Origin: Morchella semilibera
Lineage: Eukaryota; Ascomycota; Pezizomycetes; Pezizales; Morchellaceae
Length of the DNA stretch: 64,000 nucleotides
Direction of reading: 5' to 3'
Assembly (NCBI GenBank): GCA_009192285.1
Contig: WBVU01000017.1
Coordinates: forward strand, 620,001-684,000
Of this stretch, positions 22,621 to 34,707 are shown piece after piece. Both the position numbers and the translations under genes were made by a program. A model generated the notes under the pieces. It had not been told where the DNA came from. It saw only the letters and a program-made list of their open reading frames with translations, and made no database searches. Position 1 is the first letter of the stretch, and each line of letters opens with the position of its first letter.

Positions 22621-22915
22621 TACTCATATTCATAGCTATAGTTTCTCCTCTCCAAACTCACCTTCGCAAAAGGCAACCCCATAGTTCTCTTGATCTCCAC
22701 CAGGGTTTGGACCTGGTCCTTGCTTTCCTTGCCTTGCCCTGTTCTCTCTGCCTCTGCTCTTGCCCTTGCCTTTGCCTTTGCAGGTGCCTGCGCTTGTGCC
22801 AGCGCAGCTCCCTTCTCTTCCTCGTTAGTGTTCTCGTAGTACTGGCTGTGCTCCTCGAGTTACCTTGCATCATCATTGTCATCTATCATATTGCGTCCGG
22901 CTACTCCATCACAGT
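22621..22915 (+). repeat. LTR-B 3' fragment, divergent
   Basis: A divergent 3' half of family B with the CTTGCCTTTGCC tail and CTACTCCATCACA end. It joins R1 on the right. Confidence 0.6.
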
Positions 22916-22916
22916 T

Positions 22917-23226
22917 ATGTCTAGGGATAATCTACAATGGGTTACAGCTCTGCAGCTTCCTTTGGGTAGATCATCTGAGCGGAGACTCATCTAATTCAGG
23001 CCCGGAGCTGTGTGACAGCCAGGCTGCAGATGATCCTTGACCCTGGCTAAGGGTGCTTACAATAGAACCTGAAATATCCGCTAACGCTTAAGAAGAAATG
23101 GGTTAGCAGAAGAATTGTTTCCACTCCAGAACAGAGTTTTCACTGGAACTTAGTTTGAGCAGTGGAATTCAGGAAATAGAGAGATTTGGAGTATAAGTAC
23201 TCATCTCCATTTCTGCCCACTAGTTT
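22917..23226. repeat. Interspersed repeat R1, uninterrupted copy
   Basis: The full-length counterpart of 2116-2387 plus 3022-3055. It preserves the site into which LTR-B went at 2388. Confidence 0.65.
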
Positions 23227-23239
23227 TAGTTTTTCCTCA

Positions 23240-23470
23240 TTATTAGTTGTAACAAGCGGAAGAAGATCCTTCAAGTTAAGATTATTCTAAGTCTATCAAG
23301 AAGAATCTTTACTCTCTAAACCTAACGTCCATTTCTATCGGCTATCTTGCTTCTTATGACAGTAGAGAAAGTCATCCATTGGTATCTAAGAGCTCCCGTT
23401 TATGTTCGAGACTCTTTGTAGACTGTTTGTGCTATTCTTCTCCTGTTGTAGAGGCAGAGCCCCGTCACAA
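23240..23470 (+). repeat. Dispersed repeat, inverted copy of 3955-4195
   Basis: It shares AAGATTATTCTAAG, CTTCTTATGACAGTAGAGA and TTCTCCTGTTGTAGA in reverse complement with 3955-4195. Confidence 0.5.
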
Positions 23471-24103
23471 CCTCGTATTCCTCCCCACTATTTCTCATAA
23501 CCATTAGCAAACCTGTAGATTTCATAGGACGCTCCAGGCGCTCAGGGTACTCAGGGTGTACGGGATAAAATCTCATTCTCCTGAAAATTTCGCCAAACCT
23601 TTGGGTGCTCTGAGCGGAGCTTTCAGCGCCCTAAGAGCCCTGAAATAAATCACAACCTCGGTTAGCGTCAGGAGTTAAGTTTTCTCTCAGAAACGCATCT
23701 AGCGGAGGTATTTTGCCAGTGCGCCTGGCTCGGCCTGGGCTTTATCTTTCCACTCTGATCCCCCCTGGTAATATACTTTTTATGATTCATCGTGCTTGGG
23801 TGTCCCTGACGCGCTCTCAAGGGGGCGTTAGGGTTGTAGCTTCGTTCTGCAGCCTGAGGGTACAGAGTGGTAACAGCAATACCTCCCAAAGGGAAGTATA
23901 TAAAGGTAAAATAGGGGGCAGCGATAGTCACTAGGGTAGTAGAGATTATAAAGTATAGTATTTATAGATATAGAAGACATTGGGTGAAGAGAAAAGAAAG
24001 GGAAAAGAAGGCACAGAAGTAGGCGCCATTGCCTCACTCATACCCTCGCGTAACTCCAACTATTACTCACCCCTTCACATAACAGAAACCCATAGAACTC
24101 ATT

Positions 24104-24745
24104 TATCATAGCGTAGAGCGTACTCAGTGACGTTGCGGGAAGGAGGACCAGTCAGGGCCCCTATGGCACCCCATGAGGTTCCGTTACAGGGCCCCTATGA
24201 GTCAACGGTATATATGTATTTCTAATAGAGGGATTTCCTTGGAGTTCTACGTGGTTCTATGGTATGAGTCAGTGGAGGGGCCCTGGAGCTATATATAGAG
24301 AGTTCTCTCTCTCGCTTGTAGGATTTCTCTTTCTTTCCTTTCTTCTTCACACAACCTTCTTGTCAATTAGTCAATACAAGGTTTAAAACTCCTCGCCTCT
24401 GCCACGACACCCCTGATACACCCTGGAGGACTCAGCTTCAGGCACTACTATATCCCAGCACTTGCCTTCGCCTCGCTCCTGGATTTTAGTTACTTCGTTA
24501 CACCCTACTGCCTCCACTATTCTCGTCTCGCCCCGCCTTGCCATACTACCTTAGCCTCGCCCGGGTGTTGTACCTCGACCAACATCAGCAAGATTTTACA
24601 AGTCTCAGGAGATTACAGGGGTCTCAGGAGACTCAGGAGACTCTCAGGAGACTCAGGAGACTGTCAGGAGACTCAGGAGACTCCAGTCACAAATGGTAAA
24701 GCTTGCTGATGAACTCCGACCCTGCCCTTGCTTCTCTCCGTAATA
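24104..24745 (+). mobile_element. Solo LTR, family C, inside LTR-A
   Basis: TATCATAGCGTAG to CTCCGTAATA with partial target duplications (TCATT/CTATT). It holds ACACAACCTTCTTGTCAATT, matching the family C self-primer zone, and a CATCAGCAA MITE at 24583-24711. Confidence 0.7.
24583..24711. mobile_element. CATCAGCAA MITE inside LTR-C
   Basis: 129 bp, CATCAGCAAGATT to GCTTGCTGATG, with many GAGACTCAG units. This is the third level of nesting here (MITE in C in A). Confidence 0.8.
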
Positions 24746-25098
24746 CTATTCTGACTCACTTCCACCTCCTAACGCACAGTAATCTCAAGCCTGCCAACAC
24801 TTCCATTCCTCCGATCCTAGTACATCTATGAAACACGCACGTTTAGCTCCTAGTGCTACCTGATTCCTTTCATGTATTTATTCACTTCACGATAGCTTTC
24901 AGAGATATCTTCTATTCCTCGAATAGTATGGATATATTCACTTATGGTCTCGCCATTATATAATGATTATAATAATACATATTACTATCTCTACAGACTT
25001 CCCCATACCTCTTAGAGATCTCCTTATTCCCTCAGTTATTTTGATTCTCCTCTTCTGTTGCTCCTCTACCCTCCTCCAAAGCATTCCAAGAAAACCCG

Positions 25099-25452
25099 TG
25101 TGATGAAGTAACCCAACGCAAAGTAGAAGATGACAATGATGACGCAGAAAAATTCGAGGAGCACAGCCGGCACAATGAGGACATCGACAAAGATAGAGAC
25201 AACACCGGGCAGGCGCAAGAACTAGCCCCGACGAAGGCAAAGGCAAAGACAGAGGCAGAAGGACGCAGGGCAGGGGGAGTGAGGACCGGATGGACCTCAA
25301 CGAGAACGATAAAAGATACTATGGTTTTCCTTTGAAGAGGACACAATCTTGGGTACGAGGACTATGGCATAAGAATCAGAGTGTATTTCTATGTACCGAG
25401 ATACAAGGAAGACGAAATAGAGAGAAAAGAAAGAAAGAACTAAGAAAAAAGT
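25099..25452 (-). repeat. LTR-B fragment
   Basis: TGTGATGAAGTAACCCAACGC through the GACGAAATAGAGAGAAAAG block. Its far end is cut by the MITE fragment at 25455. Confidence 0.7.
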
Positions 25453-25454
25453 CT

Positions 25455-25660
25455 TCATCAGCAAGCTTCACCATCTGTGACTGGAGTCTCCTGAGTCTTC
25501 TGAAAGTCTCCTGAGTCTCTATCACGGCGTGAGGCGTACTTGACGTTGTTGCGGGAAGAAAGTTAGTCAGGGCTTTTCTAGGGCATTCTATGAGGTTCTG
25601 TTACAGGGATTCTATGAGTCAATGTTGTGCATATATTTCTAATAGAAGGATTTCCTTTGG
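25455..25660. repeat. MITE fragment plus LTR-C fragment
   Basis: 25455-25518 is the CATCAGCAAGC half of a MITE. 25519-25660 is the first part of family C (TATCACGGCGTGAGG onward), cut by the LTR of Gypsy-2 at 25661. Confidence 0.6.
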
Positions 25661-26219
25661 TGTCCCGGCGTCTTGGCATCAGTTCCGAGGGTTCGGTAGT
25701 CAAAGCGCTATTGTAATTGTTTAGGAATAGTTAAGCGAGGAAGGAGTGTGCTAAAAGGAGGGTGTCGTCATTGAGTTCCATGAGGTTCGATGGCGTGAGG
25801 GATTGGTAATGTAGATAGTGAAGATGGTGGGGAGGAATACGAGGTGTGGCAGCGATGGGTTTCCATGAGATTCTATGAGTGAGTGTGAGTCATAGCGGAC
25901 TGGTGGGGGAGATGTGTTAAATAGCGGGGTTGGAGATTTTCTTTGGTTCTTTTCTTCCTTTTCTCTCTGTCTCGTCTTCCTGTTATCTCGGTACATAGTC
26001 TCAAGGGGGGGGGTTGGAGTGTATAGCTTCGTTCCGCAGGGTGCGGGGTAGTAACAGCGATACTTCCCAGAAGAGGGGAAGTATGAACAACAAGTATAGA
26101 GAACAGCGATAGTCACTAGAAAAATAGAGACTATAATGTATTGTAGATAGATACAGAAGACGTTGCGTAAAGAGAAAAGAGAAGAAAGGAAAGTACAGAG
26201 ATAGGCGCCGTTGCCTCCC

Positions 26220-26720
26220 TATCACGGCTCCGCCTCCTGCACCTCGCCTGCCGCCAAGGCGTCTTCGGAACAGGGATGTTGGATAGTATCGGTCGATGTC
26301 GGAAGTAGAATGATGGATTAGGAAGGAGCTCGGGTGATAGAATGTAAGCGCTAGGGAGGATGGGGTAGTATCGGGTTAGAGGTATGGGTATTGGGAATAG
26401 TATGGGTGGTACGGAAGTAGGGGAGGTTCTATGGGATTCTATGGTTATGAGTCAGCGGTGTGACGGGAAAGTTGTATATATAGAGTTCGTTCTTTCCTAT
26501 GTTTCTGCCTCTCTAGGCAACGTCTTCTTTCTGTTAGCAATATATTACTTTGGCTTCGGCCCTCCTGTCTCCACTTCGTCCCTGAACCTGAACCTGGATC
26601 TGAACCTGAACCTGAATCCGAACCTGCCTCGCCTTGGGTATATCCTGAGCCGACCCCGTCCTGTCTCTGTTTCTAGATTCTACCTCGCCCCGTCCCTGAG
26701 CCCGACCCCGCCCCGTTAGA
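26220..26720 (+). mobile_element. Solo LTR, family E, inside the Gypsy-1 LTR
   Basis: TATCACGGCTCCG to CCCCGTTAGA, 501 bp, with a perfect CTCCC duplication (26215-26219 and 26721-26725). The other Gypsy-1 LTR has the uninterrupted site near 32173. It is the youngest layer here. Confidence 0.9.
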
Positions 26721-26819
26721 CTCCCTTATATACCCGTTATTCCAGAGCCAAGCCTGACTCATATCCTCGCGTAACCCCAATCATGACTCATATTCTCGCG
26801 TAACAGAAACCCATAGAAC

Positions 26820-29800
26820 CTATTCTGACTCATCCCCGCCTCCTAACTTACAATAATCCCATCCCTGCCAATCGTTCCAGTCCTCCGAACCTAGCGTACC
26901 CATGAAAGTAGCCCCTCCCTTCAAGCGCGAGCTCCTGCGAGCCTTGATTTCCCCTGGTCCTGGTTTAGTGGGATAGTGTATATGAAACTTCTCAACGGCG
27001 GCAGTCTGTTGATGATAATCGGCAGGTTCCCACGTAGGGTCGGTATACCCCGTCCACTTCACATAGTACTGAAGTCCCTGCTTTCCATAATACCTCGAAT
27101 CCAGAACTTCTTCGACCTCATATTCCTCCTCCTGATCAACAATAATAGGCAGGGGTGGTAGTTGTATTTGTCCCGGTACAGGATCGACGGCGGCAAGATC
27201 CAACAGGGAAACATGAAAGACGGGGTGCATCTTCATCGAGCTAGGTAAATTTAATCGATACGCATAGGGCGAAACGACCTCTTGAATGGGAAAAGGTCCC
27301 AGTCTTTTCCAATCAAGCTTCCTAGAATTCCGCGAAGTGCGAATATTCTTTGCTGAAACAAACACCATATCGCCAACCTCGTAACGTGCGGCGGGAGTAC
27401 GCTTCGTATTGACTGACTTCTCTTGTTGATCTTGAGCGGTCCGAAGTTGAGTCCGTAAATAGTCATGTAATTCCTTCATCTTGCCTGCAAAGTCGTAGGC
27501 ATCGAGGCTCGCTGGGGTTTTCTCCAATTTCTGTAGATTCATCGTAAATCGAGGGTGGTAGCCATAATTGGCAAAGAACGGAGTAGCTTTGGTGGAGGCT
27601 GACACTTGATTATTTGCTGCAAGTTCCGCCATCGGCAACCACTTAGCCCAGTCGTCCTGTTGATATGACACATACCCTCGGAGGTATTGCTCCATCACTG
27701 CATTCAGTCTCTCTGTTTGACCATCTGTCTCCGGGTGAAAGGCTGTTGACATCCTGGCTTCAACTTTCAATTGCTTACAAAGGGATTTCCAGAACTTCGC
27801 GGTAAATTGGGTTCCCCTGTCGGACGTAATATGTGTAGGTAGACCATGCAGCTTCCAAACGTGTTGCAAATATAAATCGGCTAAATCTTACACATTGACT
27901 GTGGTATTGCAGGGTAAGAGATGACACATCTTCGTAAGCAGGTCCACAACCACCAGTATAGCATCGTATCCTTCACTTTCTGGTAGGCCCGTGACGAAAT
28001 CCATAGATATCTCTCTCCAGGGTTGTTCTGGTATGGGTAGCGGTCGAAGTACTCCTAGCTTCCCATGTGTCGTTGGCTTACTTCGCTGGCAAATGTGGCA
28101 ATTCCGAATATATTGACCGATATAATCACGCATATTTGGCCAATAATCATCCCTGCTAACCAATTCGAAAGTTTTTTCTCTGCCAGGGTGTCCTGCCGAG
28201 GGGGCATCATGGTATTGTTTCAGAATCTCCAGCCTCAGTGGTGCATAGTCGGGAAAATAGATACTTTCGCGATAGAGCAGGCGGCCGTCCACTTCAGTGC
28301 ATTCCGCTAGGGATATCTCCTTGCAGTGTTTTATATCTGTCTGCCGTAGGTCCAAGATCTTTTGTGGGAATGGGTCAGCTAAGTATCCTTCATCGAATAA
28401 TTTCTGTAGGGGGGCGTTCTTTTCAGCGGGTTCATTTGCTAAAGAACCCGCTAACAAACTTAGCTTAGGATCCAAATTTTCCTTCTTCAAAACCGTCTGA
28501 CTCTGATGCAACAATCTTTCATCCCCTTCCTCAGGGAGATCTCCTGATCTCCTAGTCAACGCGTCCGGCTTCCCACTCTGCCTCCCCGGTCTATATTTAA
28601 TAATAAAATTAAAGCGCGACAAATATTCGGCCCATCGTATTTGTCTCCTGTTGAGCTGCTTGGTAGACATAAAGTATTCGAGGTTCTTATGATCGGAAAT
28701 AACCTCGATAGGATGTTTAGCTCCTTCCAACTCCGGTCTCCATTCCTCGAAGCATCTAATTATCGCCAGTAGCTCTTTATCATAAATCTCGTAGTTGCAT
28801 TCTGCAGGCGTATGTTTTTTAGAAAAGAACGCCACGGGGTGTAATTTCCCTTGTTCATCACATTGGGAAAGTATACCACCGGCAACATAGTCCGACGCAT
28901 CTGTTTCCACCGTAATTGACTTTTCGGGATCGAAGTGAATCAAAATGGGGGCGGTGGTAAAGGCCTCTTTCAAGGATTGAAATGCTACCTCTGCTTTCGA
29001 GGTCCACAAGAAAGGAACATTTTTCTTTGTGAGTTTAGTCAAGGGAGATGCAAGTTTCGAGAATCCAAAAATAAAGCAGCGGTAAAAATTAGCAAAGCCC
29101 AGGAAGGCTTGTACGTCCTTAACCGAATTAGGAGTAGTCCATTCTTGTACCGCCGATACCTTATGAGGATCCATGCGAATGCCATTGGGTTCGATAATCA
29201 ATCCCAGATAGGTAGTACTTTGAGTATGGAATTCGCATTTCTCTGGTTTCAACAAAATTCCGTTCTCCTGTAGTACTCCCAATATTATTTCGACATGTTG
29301 TTCGTGTTCTTCGAGGGAGTCGCTATATATAAGGATGTCGTCCAAATATGCAGTGCAAAATTGATCCAAATGTTCTCGGAGACAATCATTGATAAAGTGT
29401 TGAAAGGTAGCGGGGACATTGGTAAGACCGAATAGCATCACGGTGTATTCAAAATGACCGTAGCGGGTCCTAAACGCTGTCTTCCACTCCTCCCCTTCAG
29501 CCATGCGGATTTGATTGTATCCCTGTCTTAAGTCCAACTTAGTATACCACTTGGCTTTGGAGAGACGGTCCAAAGTTTCTCGAATTAAGGGCAATGGATA
29601 TCGGTTCTTGACCGTCAACTTGTTTTGTCCTCGATAATCCACACAGAGACGAAGAGAACCGTCAGCTTTCTTAACAAATAATACCGGAGCCCCGGCCGGG
29701 GACGAACTGGCGCGGATAAAGCCCTTAGAAAGGTTTTCTCGAATATAGTCCCTTAGTGCAAGCAACTCGTCCCTGGACATGCCATAAAGAGGACCAAATG

Positions 29801-30410
29801 GAGGTTCCTTGCCTTCCTTCAGGGGTATCTTATGGTCATAGGGGCGGCGAGGCGGTAGGTCCTGGGCGAAGGCTTCATCGAACATATTCAGTCGGTTGTG
29901 GTAGCGTTCGGGTATCTTTTGTTTCCATCCATCTTTTGGAACATCCTGGAGGGCCTTCTCAATCTCGTACAATGTTATACTGCAGATCTGTAGTTGTTTA
30001 CGACGGGCGAGGCGACTAAAAGGAACAGGGCCTATCATATGAGTTGGGGGTTTAATGCCGGGAATAACATCGAGGATAGTGGTGGAATTGCAATTGTTTT
30101 TACAGAACTCCGAGTCGAAGCCACTGTATTGCTTTTAAATTTAAGAGTGGCATCGTGATGTTGTAGCCAAGGAATACCAAGAACTAGGGGGTCCTGTCCC
30201 AGCTTGATAAGAAAGAGTGGAATTTGTTCTTGATGGGAGCCGATAAGTAAAGGTACACGGCATATCGAGGTAATTTGTCCGGATGCTATAGGTCTCCCAT
30301 CGATCACCTCAAGAATGCGAGGAGTTTTAAGGGGGAGAAGAGGAAGTTGATGATGGCGCGCAAAGGTTTCATCAATAAATGCGAATCCCGAGGCCCCCGG
30401 TATCAATCAT
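26820..30410 (-). pseudogene. Gypsy-1 pol region
   Basis: Read on the reverse strand, the parts in order are: aspartic protease (GASGFAFID), reverse transcriptase with [10 protein letters not shown], RNase H (TDASDYVAGGILSQ), the integrase zinc-binding segment ending NCHICQRSK, the integrase core ([31 protein letters not shown]) and a C-terminal chromodomain (YEVEEVLDSRYYGKQGLQYY, then VKWTGYTDPTWEP). The chromodomain places it among chromoviruses, which use it to target chromatin. The end of pol overlaps the 3' LTR. The copy is lightly broken. Confidence 0.85.
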
Positions 30411-30583
30411 AGCATAGGTGGAAATAGAGTTCTTATTGTGAGCAATGTTACAAGCTACAACTAAGTGGTCTCCATTTAATTCCTCCTCTGCCATAACCGA
30501 AACCGAAAAACCAGAAATAGAAAACGCAGATAAAGAAAATTCCTTTGAAGGTCCCTGGCGAGGGCCATGATAGTGGCCAGGGA

Positions 30584-31924
30584 CTACTGAAAACCCGAAT
30601 TACCAGAAGACAACACAATATCCGTAGACAGGGAAGAAGAAGAAGAAATAGGAGCGGGGGCTTCAGTGGAGGCTACGGGGGGAGCAGATAGAGCGGCACC
30701 TCTCATAGCCGGAGGAGGAGCACGCGGGCGATTGCCTTGGGGGCAGTTGGCAAAGACGTGGTCAGGGGCGGCACAGTAGGCGCAGCGGCCGTTCTCCATC
30801 CTCCATTTCCATTCAGCAGCGGTGGTATGTCGGCGGCCATTAGCAAATGCATACCTTCCTTCTGGTGGAGTGCGTACAGTGGGGCGAGCCTGGAGAGCGG
30901 AAAGATCCATAGGGGCCAGGCCTCCTGGCGTATATGACGGGTGTGGGGAAGTGGGTTGGAGGGCAAATTGTCCCATCGGGTTCCTGTTGGTTTTGTGGGC
31001 ATCCTTCCTGGCCCTAATCCGATTGTCCATGGTCATAAGTCTCCTGACATAGGCATCAAAACCCTCCTCCGTGGTATCCTGGTAAATCATAGCGTCTTTA
31101 AGATCATTGGACAATCCAGTCTCCAGTGCGTCCTTTTTAGCTTCCTCATTATAATCAAGTTGACCCAAGATACGTAAGAATTGAGTAAGGTAGGTCGCGA
31201 AGTCTCCTTTGCCTTGGCGGAGGCCTTGGAGCTCCCTTCTGGATGTGCCTCGAGGGTCTGGGTCTCCAAAAGATGCTTCCAAAAATGCAACAAAGGTAGC
31301 GACAGAAACAAACGGAGCGGCGTCTCCAGTGGCCATTGGGATGACTTGATCTAAAGCCTTCCCTTCCAGTCGAGAGACGGCATAGAATACCTTGGCCTCC
31401 TCATTGAGGAACCTGTCGTGATTAACCCTGAGTTTGGTACGGAGGAGGTCAAGGAACCCAGGTAGCTCCTTGCGAGTCCCATTGAACTTAGGCGGATCTG
31501 GAAACTTCTCGGAACGAAAAGCTGGGGGCGGATTATTAATGAGTGGGGGAGGAACTATTGGTGGTGGTGACGGAGGTGGTGGTGGTGGGGGTGGTGGTGG
31601 TACAGCACGAGCCGCGGCGAGTTGAAACTCCAGGGTGCGGACCTGGGCGTCTAGGGCATCGGTATGGTTATTGGTGGCGGTTAGTTGATCCCTGGCTTCC
31701 GCCAACTCTTGTCTGGTTTGAAGGTGTAGAGCCCGGCTAGCGTCCCGTTCTGCCTTCCATCGATCTCCTTCGCGCACAAGAGCGAGAAGATGTACATAGT
31801 GGTAGTGTTTATCTTCGACTGCATCAAACTCCTTAAAGGTTTGAGGAATTTGGTAACTGCCATCGATGGTGACCCCATCTAGAATGCGGGCTGTGGAAGG
31901 TGGTGGAGGAGCAGGGGTAGACAT
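30584..31924 (-). CDS. Gypsy-1 gag
   Basis: A 446-residue Gag-like frame. It has an N-terminal coiled region, a proline-rich stretch around residues 110-130, a Retrotrans_gag core (EASFGDPDPRGTSRRELQGL) and a CCHC zinc knuckle (CAYCAAPDHVFANC). Its start lies about 35 nt inside the 5' LTR boundary. It belongs to Gypsy-1, not to the host. Confidence 0.85.
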   Translation of the reverse strand: MSTPAPPPPSTARILDGVTIDGSYQIPQTFKEFDAVEDKHYHYVHLLALVREGDRWKAERDASRALHLQTRQELAEARDQLTATNNHTDALDAQVRTLEFQLAAARAVPPPPPPPPPPSPPPIVPPPLINNPPPAFRSEKFPDPPKFNGTRKELPGFLDLLRTKLRVNHDRFLNEEAKVFYAVSRLEGKALDQVIPMATGDAAPFVSVATFVAFLEASFGDPDPRGTSRRELQGLRQGKGDFATYLTQFLRILGQLDYNEEAKKDALETGLSNDLKDAMIYQDTTEEGFDAYVRRLMTMDNRIRARKDAHKTNRNPMGQFALQPTSPHPSYTPGGLAPMDLSALQARPTVRTPPEGRYAFANGRRHTTAAEWKWRMENGRCAYCAAPDHVFANCPQGNRPRAPPPAMRGAALSAPPVASTEAPAPISSSSSLSTDIVLSSGNSGFQ

Positions 31925-32659
31925 CGCTGTGCACGGTGCGGTTGACTACGCAACGTAATCTCAAGGGGGGGGGTTGGAGTGTATAGCTTCGTTCCGCAGG
32001 GTGCGGGGTAGTAACAGTGAGACTTCCCAGAAGAGGGGAAGTATGAACAACAAGTATAGAGAACAGCGATAGTCACTAGAAAAATAGAGACTATAATGTA
32101 TTGTAGATAGATACAGAAGACGTTGCGTAAAGAGAAAAGAGAGGAAAGGAAAGTACAGAGATAGGCGCCGTTGCCTCCCTTATATACCCGTTATTCCAGA
32201 GCCAAGCCTGACTCATATCCTCGCGTAACCCCAATCATGACTCATATTCTCGCGTAACAGAAACCCATAGAACCTATTCTGACTCATCCCCGCCTCCTAA
32301 CTTACAATAATCCCATCCCTGCCAATCGTTCCAGTCCTCCGAACCTAGCGTACCCATGAAACATAGGAATCTACTCCTATTCCTAAGCCATAGCCGCTCG
32401 TACCAAATACTTGATCTTCTGACAAGAGGAAACCCATAGTATTTTCTCATCATTCTCGTTGAGGTTCATCTGGTCCTCACTCTCCCTGCTCTGTGTCCTT
32501 GTGCCTTTGCCCTTGCCTTTGCCTTTGCCGGTGCCTGTGCTTGTGCCTGCCGGTATTACCGTTGTCTTCGTCGGTCTCCTCGTCGCTTAGGCTGTGCCCC
32601 TCGGGTTCTACTGCGTCATCATTGTCATCTTCTTCTTTGCGTCAGGTTACTCCGTCACA

Positions 32660-33966
32660 CTAAGACGAGACCACTCCTACTCAACTGGCACAGTCCGAGT
32701 ACCTCACACCATAGTTTACCATGACCTCTCCAGCCACCGATGCATTCGATTATCAAAAGCTCCATACGGATCTCGAAGGGTTCTTTGTCGCTCATCCTGA
32801 AGTGGACCCCACTGCAACGGAAGAAGTGAAGCAAGCGTACGCCCTCCTCCAAAGAGTGCACGCAGGGGTCCAGCAATATGCGATCGACGTTACCACCCAT
32901 CACTCCGAAACAGAACAAGGCCGGGCCGGGTTCCACAAAGAAATCTAGGGACTACGGTCTAAGATCAAGAAGTTGCAAGAAGGAGTCAAAGGAGGTTTAG
33001 AGGAGCTCCACAACGACTTACCAAGCCATCCAAATCAGAGAAACTTCCCGACCCGGAGAAATACCGGGGCGATCGCAAGACGCTCAGGACCTTACAAAGA
33101 CAACTACAGATCAAGCTCACGGCTAACCTCGATTGCTTCCCTACCTCGGCCCAACAACTCACGTATTCTATTTCTCGATTGGAAGGACCGGCAGTGGATC
33201 AATTTCTTGCGTATATTACGGATGAGGGAATTGCTCTTGATTCCATGGCGGAGTTTTTTGAAATTTTGGACAATGCTTTTGGGGATCCGGATCGCGCTGC
33301 CACTGCTGCTCGCAATCTGAGGGAGATGAGATCAGGCAACGCCAACGTACTTTTTCTGAGTATTTTGCAGAGTTCCAGCGGTATGCTACCGACTCTGTGT
33401 TCAACGAGGCGGCTAAGATTGAATGTCTTTTGGAAGGGCTTAATCAGGAACTGATGGCCCTAATGATTCAGAATAAAACCCCAGCAATGATTAAGGACTG
33501 TGGACACCTCTTGCAACGGTTGGATAATGAACAAAGGGCATTACAAGCCAGGATGGGGAGGTTTAGGGTCCAGATTCCCAGTGGCCCTGCTCCTCGTCCC
33601 TTTGCCCCTCACCCACCTGTTGCATCAACAGCATCTCCAGTCGTACAAGTACCATCCCAACCACCACCGAAGAATGCTGCGCCAGCGGCCCACCCTTTGT
33701 ATACTCCCGGGGGAGCTGTCCCTATGGACTTGTCAAATGGTCGTCGTCGTCCGGATCCCAGAGAAAGGGAAGCACGTCGTGCGGAAAATCGTTGTTATTA
33801 CTGTGGGGGAATTGGACATTTGGTTAGGGATTGTACACTTTCGCCCTCGGGGAGGGCAGCACCTAGGATGAGGGGAGCATTGTTGGAAGCAAAGAAGGAA
33901 AAGAAGGAAAAGGAGGAGGAAATGTTATCGGATGAGGAGGAGTTAAAAGATTCGTCCCTGGCCTAA
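32660..33966 (+). pseudogene. Gypsy-2 leader and gag
   Basis: The leader begins two bases before a 10-nt putative primer site (32662-32671). The Gag region has the FFEILDNAFGDPDRAATAAR core and a CCHC knuckle (CYYCGGIGHLVRDC) near 33790-33830. Old and broken. Confidence 0.8.
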
Positions 33967-34707
33967 GCGGCATAGTCCAGGGACCTCCAAAGGTTTTTCT
34001 AAGGTGTCTATTTCAACGTTTTCAGTATCAGAGGGGGAGATGGATGGGAATCAATTGATTGTAGTTTGTTCTATTTCGCAAAATAAAAAATCTATTGTAC
34101 CCACCTATGCCTTGATTGACACTGGAGCGTCGGGATATGCATTTATTGATGAAGACTTTGTGCGCCGCCATGAATTAAAAATGAAGAATTTGAGGACTGA
34201 TAGGGAGATTGATGTGATTGATGAAAGGCCTATTGAATCCGGGAAGGTGACTAGGAAGGTGGCGTTGGAATTGGAAATTAATGGATATGTGGAGGTATGT
34301 CCTTTCTTTGTTACGAAACTGGGACATTATCCGATAGTGATGGCGATACCATGGATAAGAAAGCATGAAGTCTTAATTGACAGTGGAAGGAATGAGATTC
34401 GCTTCCAGTCATCAGTATGTCTTGAACATTGCATAGCCAACCGCAAACCTATTGTTGCTCGGGGGATTTCAACTCCACCACCGGAAAAGCCAGTTACACA
34501 TATTTCAGCAGTTATTCCTCTGTCGTTTAAGAAGTTGGGTCAGGATCCCACCGTCTAAGTCTACTCAACCACTCTATATGCTGTTAATAAGATATTGGAG
34601 ATGCCTGCCAATCCTGATGGAAAGATTCCGATAGATTATCAACGCTTTCGACAATTATTCGATGAAACCAATGTAGCCAGGCTACCACCACACCATCCCT
34701 ATGATCA

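Larger units (their letters stand above)
23815..24833 (-). mobile_element. Solo LTR, family A, hosting LTR-C
   Basis: TCTCAAGGGGGCG to ATCTATGAAA, flanked by CGCGC and CACGC (four of five bases). An LTR-C at 24104-24745 splits it, and about 370 bp of A sequence remain. It is more diverged than the Gypsy-1 LTRs, so it is an older insertion. Confidence 0.75.
25999..32361 (-). mobile_element. Gypsy-1: chromodomain Ty3/Gypsy element, family A LTR
   Basis: A nearly whole reverse element inserted in the 5' LTR of Gypsy-2, with a perfect CATAG duplication (25994-25998 and 32362-32366). LTRs are 25999-26907 (403 bp once the LTR-E at 26220-26720 and its duplication are discounted) and 31959-32361 (403 bp). 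By eye the two LTRs differ at only about three positions, so the insertion is recent. Inside are gag (31924-30584) and pol (about 30410-26820). It looks almost whole, with very few breaks. Confidence 0.9.
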
